The position numbers and the translations under genes were made by a program. The notes under the pieces were generated by a model that was given only the letters and a program-made list of their open reading frames with translations, was not told the origin of the DNA and did not search any database. Of a stretch of DNA of 26,088 nucleotides, positions 20,361 to 26,088 are shown piece after piece (positions within the stretch are counted from its first letter, which is position 1; each line of letters opens with the position of its first letter). The DNA is from Gnetum montanum (taxonomy: Eukaryota; Streptophyta; Gnetopsida; Gnetales; Gnetaceae): NCBI GenBank assembly GCA_015680685.1, contig MNCI01029145.1, positions 1,618 through 27,705 on the forward strand. The letters are read 5' to 3'.

Positions 20361-21500
20361 GCACTGGGTAGCAACTGCAGTCACTCAAAGCCTATCGCTA
20401 TCTGCCACCTTTTGTGTACTACTGTAGAGAGAAATACCATGCACCCATGTCTGCATCACCAAGACAAGCTGCCAACCCATGGAAAACCATACATCTCACG
20501 TCCTACATGTGGGCTATGTTATTTGTGTTTTCCTGCTATTGTTGGGGAGACCTCCAAGTATTCAATTTTGAGCTACTAGCTCCTACCTTAGACCCTTCTC
20601 AAAGTCTAGCTTGAAGCCCCCTTGAAAACCACCTTTTCCATTTTTTTTATAGGTATTACGGCTATCCATAATGTTGTCCATTGTTAGTCGTAGCTATTAT
20701 GGCCACCATCACCTATCGGTGGTTATTGCAACAATGTCCACCACCACGACGTTCCAAAACACCTACCATGAATGTTCATCATGTTTAGGCCATAACCACT
20801 ACCACATTTCATGTAATGGCTACACTACCATGCATTTCCCACACGGTAATGCCCATGACATTTGTATTTGTAGAATAACAGCCACCCTCCCACATAGCCA
20901 GCACTATGTGATGTAGCGAGACTAACCACAACAGACAACAAAGACTTTCAAAACCAAAATAAATGAGGGCTTGGAAAACATAATGTTTAAATGAGTACAA
21001 GTGATATTTTTTTATTTATGGCAATACTAAAAACAATGGGTTTGACATGCATAGACAAAGCTACATATCCAGAAGTAGTGGACCAATGGTCTAGAGCCCA
21101 CTCAAGTTTGGTCTTTTAATGGTTTGTTGGTATTGGCAAATTAAATTTCCATCCAAGCCTGTAAACTAGACGTTTCTTGAAATTCAAATGCAGAATCTTC
21201 ACACAGTCACACACTTCCTTTATTTTTGGATTATTAAACTCAAATTTGCAAGGCAAGTCACTTTGAAATCCACAAGCTAGAGAGCTCTATTTGTATTCCA
21301 AACCAAACTAGTTGATTATGTGCACATATGGTAGGAACTCCAACTTGCAAGGTGAAAAAAAAAATCATTTGCTTTGCACAACCCCATCTATTTTAAAACT
21401 CTTATTATGACTTCAAGTCGTGTGGAAATTTTATGATTGTATTGTGTTGTATCATTTAACAATACATATATGTAATGGTCAAACTAAAATTGGATGTATT
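20361..21500. other. Unrecognised sequence, CCACC-rich core
   Basis: No gene is supported. The part 20690-20910 has many CCACC, CAC and CAT words (ATGGCCACCATCACC, CCACCACCACG, AACCACTACCAC), which give His- and Thr-rich open frames on the + strand. Such composition-driven frames are poor evidence for protein. 20940-21500 is AT-rich with nothing recognisable. Confidence 0.35.
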
Positions 21501-21519
21501 TAATTATTTCCAAGATATA

Positions 21520-21905
21520 TTTTTTAACAAAATTTATTTATAACTCATCATAATCATAGCTTGGTTCTAATATAATGGGTTTAACTATATGAATTTTTTT
21601 TATCATTCATCTCTATGAAAAGCTGTGTCTTTATTTATTTTGCAATTTCTTCAAATCATTTTTAATCATTTGTTTCTATGTCTATTTTGGTCCTACTTTG
21701 GCTTTCATGGGACAATGTTACAAAAGATTTTTTTTAAAGACTCATTATCTAATATTCTTTGCATATGTCTAAGCCATCGTAGATATTACTCCTAGAGTTT
21801 ATTTGAACGATAAGAAACTCCAAGTCTTCTTGTATTGCATAGTTTATCTTTTCTTTTAACATTCATCATCCATCTAAGCATTTACATTTCTACCACATTA
21901 ATTTG
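21520..21905 (-). pseudogene. Probable LINE reverse transcriptase 3' tail
   Basis: The minus strand from about 21905 reads VVEM, MLRWM, RKDK, LGV, then LRWLRHMQR, LKKI, and later RHRNKWLKMI-like text, with stops between. This order matches the C-terminal tail of plant non-LTR retrotransposon ORF2 proteins (V.EMRMLRWM.G.TRKDKIRN, L.V.P...K..E..LRW.GH..RR, RGRPK..W......D). The 3' end (about 21540) shows alternating Asp/Tyr codons as in such tails. No poly(A) tail or target duplication was identified. Confidence 0.45.
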
Positions 21906-22859
21906 TTGATCATGGCCCTATCTATGCCTAGCATGGGTGAGGTTGGCATCAACAAAAACAACATACAAGATGAAATGCTAAGAAATGCAAAGATTTATTC
22001 TCCACATAGTTTCTATAACAACTCATATTATGGACAACGTATTAGAGTGGTAAAGCTTGAATAGCTATTTTATTTCCTTAAATAATGCTATCATATGCAT
22101 TAACATAATTGTAATTAAAGGTCATTTGATGTATGTATAAAACAAGGAGTGTGTAGCAGAATGCATAAATTTCAAATCAGAAACAAAGATACAATCAATA
22201 TACTACTGGATTTTCATAGTTAATAATATCATCATTAAAGAAAGAAGAAAACTTCATAGTATCATTAATGATGCATATTTCTAGATTGCGTACAACATGG
22301 TTGAAACAAGTACTTTTTACAATCATAGAACTCAAGTTCCACATCCATTGATAGAATATCTTGTTGATGTGCTTGTTGTTGTTGGTCCTCTATTTACCAA
22401 AATTGAATTAAAAAAAACATGAAGCTACTCCTTGATATAGACATTCTACACCCACCATACCTTCTTTTTATTGAAACCAAGTTTGCGTAGGAAAGTGTTA
22501 AGCAAGCAAGCATCACCTGAAATGTCTTTTCTTATGTAGAGTTGAAACTATAATCTCTATGGCATCGAGCATCTACAACAATAATAACAACAAAAAACAT
22601 GAATTATTGTGCCCTGACTAATCTAGAATTAGGAAGAGTAGGTTTTAAACCTTTAAAGATAAAAACACCATTGACATTCTCTAGTTCTATTCACATTGTT
22701 GAATTCCTCATTGCAACATAAATCCAGGTCACTAAGGAATGAGGAAAATGGTAAAAGACAAAAATAGGTTCCTAGAGCATCTTACTATTATGGCCAGTGA
22801 CATCATCAACAATGTTTCGAATTAGGTATTCACCATCGAGTAGTTCATGAAATGGATGT
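21906..22859. other. AT-rich sequence with no recognised gene
   Basis: Nothing coding is supported. The stretch holds scattered A-rich and T-rich runs and ends at the outer edge of the minus-strand LTR. The five bases beside that LTR are GATGT, which would be the target duplication to look for beyond the right edge of the window. Confidence 0.4.
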
Positions 22860-23345
22860 TGATGAACGGTGAGGTACCCTTACGCTCAACCATACGAATA
22901 CGAGCGTTTCACACATGATACAATTGAATTCCAAGGACTAAGTGCTTATGCGCCCTTGTGGAAAAAGGATGGGCTAGTTGATTGTTGTCTTCCCAAGCTT
23001 ACCTATATGTCACAATTGTATGGTTAAGTAAGCTTGAGGCATATGATTTTTATAGATTTTATGTTTTTATGTCCTACGCTAGTAGGGAAGAGAGAGAGAT
23101 AACTAAGTGACTAATTTAACTTAACTACTGATTAACTAGGCTTTAACTAATCCTAACAGCAGTATCCATTCTCACTTGCCATACACATCCTGAACCAGCA
23201 CAACACTATTGGGATTACCAAACGCTAATCGTTACGGGGTTACCAAGTGTTACATGCATGCTCAAAGTGATCATTCTGTGTAATTTAATGATTTTCTTAA
23301 TTGATCAAAATGAATTGCTATGCTAATAATAGAAATTTAAAGTGC

Positions 23346-23411
23346 ATAAAATAAAATAAAATAAAATAAATGCATAAGAAATAAAATAAAAGAAATGCAT
23401 AAGAAAAAAAA
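23346..23411. repeat. AAAAT-type microsatellite inside the LTR
   Basis: About five copies of ATAAA occupy 23346-23370, followed by two irregular blocks of the type TGCATAAGAAATAAAA. The corresponding place in the first element (about 1345-1390) has a simple TTTATTTATGCATTT stretch, so the array expanded in this copy from a TTTATGCATTT-like seed. Confidence 0.7.
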
Positions 23412-23624
23412 TCTCAAGTGCTACAAGGATGAATCGAAGAGCTTGTCTTTATTGTCATACACAAGGTGTGCTCAGGTACACAATGCTCAAATAAAGATCA
23501 ATCCACACTTAGACCTCCTACTGCAGGCACTTGGGAAAATACTCTAACTTTCAAACATACTATAAGAGTTTTTGCTACTTGACTGCTAAAAGACTTCTTG
23601 TTTCATTTGTGTGCCTGGGCACTA

Positions 23625-23776
23625 TATTTATAGGCTTGGGAGCAACTACTCTAATAATTAGAGTAACCACTCTAATAATTAGAATAAACTGCTAGAGTAA
23701 CTTCTCTAATAATTAGAATAAATTGCTAGAGTAACTACTCTAATAATTAGAATAGACCACTAGAGTAACCGCTCTC
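23625..23776 (-). promoter_or_regulatory. U3 34-bp tandem array and TATA box
   Basis: The near-palindromic word CTCTAATAATTAG begins at 23649, 23670, 23704 and 23738; the last steps are 34 bp. The units also share GCTAGAGTAAC or CACTAGAGTAACC. The TATA box TATAAATA (minus strand) is at 23625-23632, directly after the array. It occupies the same place as the GGCC-type 14-bp array of the first element, with unrelated sequence. Confidence 0.65.
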
Positions 23777-23780
23777 ATCA

Positions 23781-23790
23781 TACCCCCAGG
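23781..23790 (-). other. Polypurine tract of second element
   Basis: On the minus strand CCTGGGGGTA sits directly before the LTR start TGATGAG, within ATTCAGTCCTGGGGGTA. The first element has the same context with ATGGGGTA. It marks 23780 as the 5' edge of a 3' LTR and so proves the minus orientation. Confidence 0.65.
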
Positions 23791-23956
23791 ACTGAATGAA
23801 AACTCATCCTCAAGTTCCTTACAAAATATTGGGAAGGTATGGGATTATTGACTAATTGACAACTAACAGTGGAATGGGATAATAGACTCAATGTGCCCAG
23901 TGACAGATCAATAAGCATATTACAACATTAATGTTCATGACCATTATGGTGAACAC

Positions 23957-24660
23957 TCATACATAAATGACATCTAGGCTTTTATTTGACAGCTTGAAGA
24001 GAAAGAGAGAGAAAGAAGATGAAGCATGTTGTTGCCAATGCCAAGGTTCTGCCTTCCATTGTTTATCCATAACCACGCCACTAGACTTGCTCCTTTTATA
24101 AACATTCCAATTCCAGTCCATCCTGAGTGCTTCCTCCAAGCCTAGTCCATTGTTTGTATGATCACCATCTACACACACAACACAGTCATAAATGATCAAG
24201 GATAGATAAACCACAATGCAGTTGATACCTTGCCTCAATATGAAGTGCATTGTTTGAGTTGTGGTTATGGTAGAAATTGGTTCAAAGATTTATCATTGGA
24301 AACCATGCAATGTGTAGGGGTTAGGTAATTAGTAAAATGGAAAAAATTAAAAAATTTGTGCTAGGGCCCCCATGACTAAGAGCGAACCTTTGGTAGCTAT
24401 AAAATGGAAAAACATGAGGAACAAGAAAGATGAAAAATATCAATGGCAATGCTAATAAAATGGATTTCATGGATGGGGATGAGACAAGAAATGATAGATT
24501 GTAAGAATTATTTAAGGAAAAGAACTTAATAATTGCACCAAAAAGACATGCTAGTGGGTCCTTCCCAAAGTAGGCTCATGTCCTTTATGCCCTGATGAAC
24601 CCACAAACCAAAGAGTATGTAGGCTCTAAGAATGTCATTTGGAAGCAAGAGTTAAAAAAT
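23957..24660 (-). other. Variable segment with TATA and AATAAA signals
   Basis: This part of the second element replaces the internal promoter and extra ORF region of the first. On the minus strand it has a good TATA box (TATAAAAGG, + strand 24092-24100), a CT-rich stretch, and AATAAAAGCC near 23975-23985, about 115 bp later. A 97-codon open frame from 24250 to 23957 spans it, but its sequence is not recognised and is probably chance. TATA followed by AATAAA at this distance resembles an LTR or short element insertion. Confidence 0.35.
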
Positions 24661-25668
24661 TACCCATAAGAATTAACCAAAGAAAAAAAATGCATCAACC
24701 AAAAACAGACTAATGATAAAACTAGCAATGAGGTGGAGAAATGGAAAAAAAGATGGAAATGAGAGAATGGAATGGAATCCCAAGTACAAGGTTGTGTAAA
24801 GTCCCTTGTGTATTTTATGGTTAATGTGACTGAGTAGAACTAATCCCAAATCCAAACTCAAACAAACCACATCCAATAACCTCACATCAACACACTTGAC
24901 CAATTCATCCACTTGAAGAAATAAGAATGCTTCCACAAAGAGTCACCACCATTCCAAGGAGAGCAAGATGGAGAAGCAGGAAGCGAGAAAGGGCCTTAGT
25001 TAGAAGGAACCTTTAGGCATGGGTAACATGTCTTTCTAGTTCCATAACTAGTGTTTGTAGCCCATATTGCTTTATTATGTCTAAAGTGTGTGCTTTGAAT
25101 TCTCACATTTTTTTTATTTTTATTTTGTGTGTGAGAACAACACCATGCAAAGACTTATTTTTATTCACTCAGCTTCCCAATTTTTAAACAATGTCATAAT
25201 GGCAGAAAACCCAAGAAAAAACATCCAAGCACCCAAGAGAATGGCCAACACAAATGCATCGAATCCCCTTGAAGTCATACCCTTTTCATCCTTTGACTCT
25301 TTCCTTAGTTTGAAAAGTACCCAGCCACCAATTGATTAACAGGTTTACTTAGAAAAAGGGATTGTATAGTTCCAAGCCAGAGGAGACCATAGAGTTGTAT
25401 GGATGAGTGGATGGCATGGACTCATTGCCCATTTTACCAAAAGAACCATACCTTAATATCAGAATCATAATTCAAAGGTAAAAACCAAACATTAGCAATC
25501 AATATGATATAATTCAATCTACCATCATGAGCACTTATTGGATGCTGAATAAAAGTAATCAAGTAAACAAAGAAATAGTAAAAATATGAAAAATGGTGTA
25601 AAAAAAATAAGAAAAGTTGGAAAAATGTGTAAAACAAAAATTCCAAAAGAACTAAAGACCTAGAACAG
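24661..25668 (-). other. Conserved non-coding block after pol
   Basis: This is the counterpart of 7973-9000 in the other element. Conserved words include GCAATGAGTCCATGCCATCC (25410-25430 reversed), ATCAATTGGTGGC, GACTTCAAGGGGA and CTAAGGCCCTTTCTCGCTTC (about 24985-25005 reversed). Open frames across it on either strand are not shared with the other copy, so I do not call genes. Confidence 0.6.
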
Positions 25669-26088
25669 TTAGCATAGGTGGCCATCTCCCCTATGATTAA
25701 GTTCGAAGGAGGAGATCCGAAATAGTGAGTAGGATTGTCCATCAAGAGAGGTAGCATGTGTACTAGCTGTCTTAAGCTCCTGGAAAGGTTTGGTTTGTTG
25801 CACGTTGACCAAACGTTTCTTATTCAGGGTCTCATGTTTGTATATTGTCATGGCCCTTGAAGGAAAAGTTGCATAAATAATATAAGGTCCTTTCCATAGT
25901 GTTTGAAATTTAGTACATTGTGGCACATGTGTGGGATTCTGGTAGAGAACCTTATCTCCTGGCTAATATTTAACTTTCCTAATTCTTAGGTCATGACATT
26001 GTTTATTAAAGGCCTTATGAAATTTGTTAGATGACATGGCAGCTAATCAATTTTAATTTAGCAAATTAAGGATTACTAACCATTGTTT
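25669..26088 (-). pseudogene. Integrase C-terminus of second element, partial
   Basis: An open frame from 25926 to 25669 reads TKFQTLWKGPYII, SRAMTIYKHETLNKKRLVNV, QQTKPFQEL and ends GDGHLC then stop. Each block aligns with the pol end of the first element (KKFQTLWEGSYII, SRAMLIYKSKSP, LVNIQQVKPFLEP, GDGHPC). Further upstream, to the window edge, KLNI and a PGDKVLYQNPTHVP motif continue the match after stops. It is the GPF/Y-type C-terminal module of integrase. The catalytic core lies beyond the window. Confidence 0.85.

Larger units (their letters stand above)
22860..23780 (-). repeat. 3' LTR of second Athila-like element
   Basis: A 921-bp LTR. On the minus strand it starts TGATGAGAGCGG and ends CACCGTTCATCA. 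It is homologous to the LTRs at 1036-1888 and 13158-14047: shared words include AAGTGCCTGCAGTAGGAG, GATCTTTATTTGAGCATTG, CTTGGTAA, GGTTCAGGATGTGTATG, AACCATACAATTG and GGGAAGACAACAATC. A TATA box lies at 23625-23632 and an AATAAA signal at 23448-23453, about 180 bp apart as in the first element. Confidence 0.88.
22860..26088 (-). mobile_element. Second Athila-like element, minus strand, partial
   Basis: It reads right to left: integrase C-terminus (26088-25669), non-coding block (25668-about 24660), a variable segment (about 24660-23960), a conserved 3' end with polypurine tract and the 3' LTR (23780-22860). The 5' two thirds lie outside the window. It is a relative of the large + strand element: the pol end, polypurine context and LTR are all homologous. 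It is not a copy of it, because the extra ORF is missing and the U3 repeats differ. Only about 1.9 kb separates pol from the LTR, against 5.2 kb in the other element. Confidence 0.85.

Noticed and set aside
23640-23776. CRISPR-like regular repeat array
   Set aside because: The repeats lie in an LTR U3, spacers are not unique, and the genome is plant; it is a tandem promoter repeat.
25434-25757. 107-codon minus-strand open frame
   Set aside because: It overlaps the true pol end in another frame and covers non-coding sequence not open in the other element.

Overview
This window is nuclear DNA of a seed plant, made almost entirely of old, decayed LTR retrotransposons. I see no intact host gene, no bacterial-type gene, no tRNA or rRNA gene and no CRISPR array. 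The DNA is AT-rich and CpG-poor. The recognisable proteins are Ty3/gypsy Gag and Pol of the plant Athila/Tat type, interrupted by many TGA, TAG and TAA codons where Trp, Gln or Arg are expected. Very old insertions that still keep their structure suggest a large genome that turns over slowly (a gymnosperm would fit). I cannot name the species.

Layout. (1) 1-1035: AT-rich sequence with a weak coding-like relic. (2) 1036-14047: one nearly complete, dead Athila-like element on the + strand. In order it holds a 5' LTR (1036-1888), a tRNA-Asp-type primer site, gag, protease, reverse transcriptase, RNase H, integrase (natural pol stop at 7970-7972), a conserved non-coding block, an internal palindrome-plus-TATA block (about 9550-9630), a long extra ORF relic (10087 to about 12950), a polypurine tract and a 3' LTR (13158-14047). 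(3) 14048-16375: unexplained AT-rich sequence. (4) 16376-19240: a minus-strand relic of a different gypsy element with gag, protease and only the C-terminal end of integrase; RT, RNase H and the integrase core are missing. (5) 19241-22859: AT-rich leader, a GA-rich degenerate repeat zone, CCACC-rich sequence and a probable LINE 3' end on the minus strand. (6) 22860-26088: the 3' LTR, 3' non-coding region and integrase C-terminus of a second Athila-like element, relative of the first but on the minus strand, running off the right edge.

Most notable observations. A 439-bp piece of gag (2965-3403) lies in reverse orientation exactly between the only two N characters I saw; turned around, it restores one reading frame at both junctions, so it is probably an assembly orientation error. 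The first element also carries inside it, upstream of its extra ORF, a block that looks like the U3 promoter of its own LTR (GAGGCCTC palindromes followed by a TATA box). The second element lacks the extra ORF, and its U3 replaces the 14-bp repeat array with an unrelated 34-bp array at the same place.
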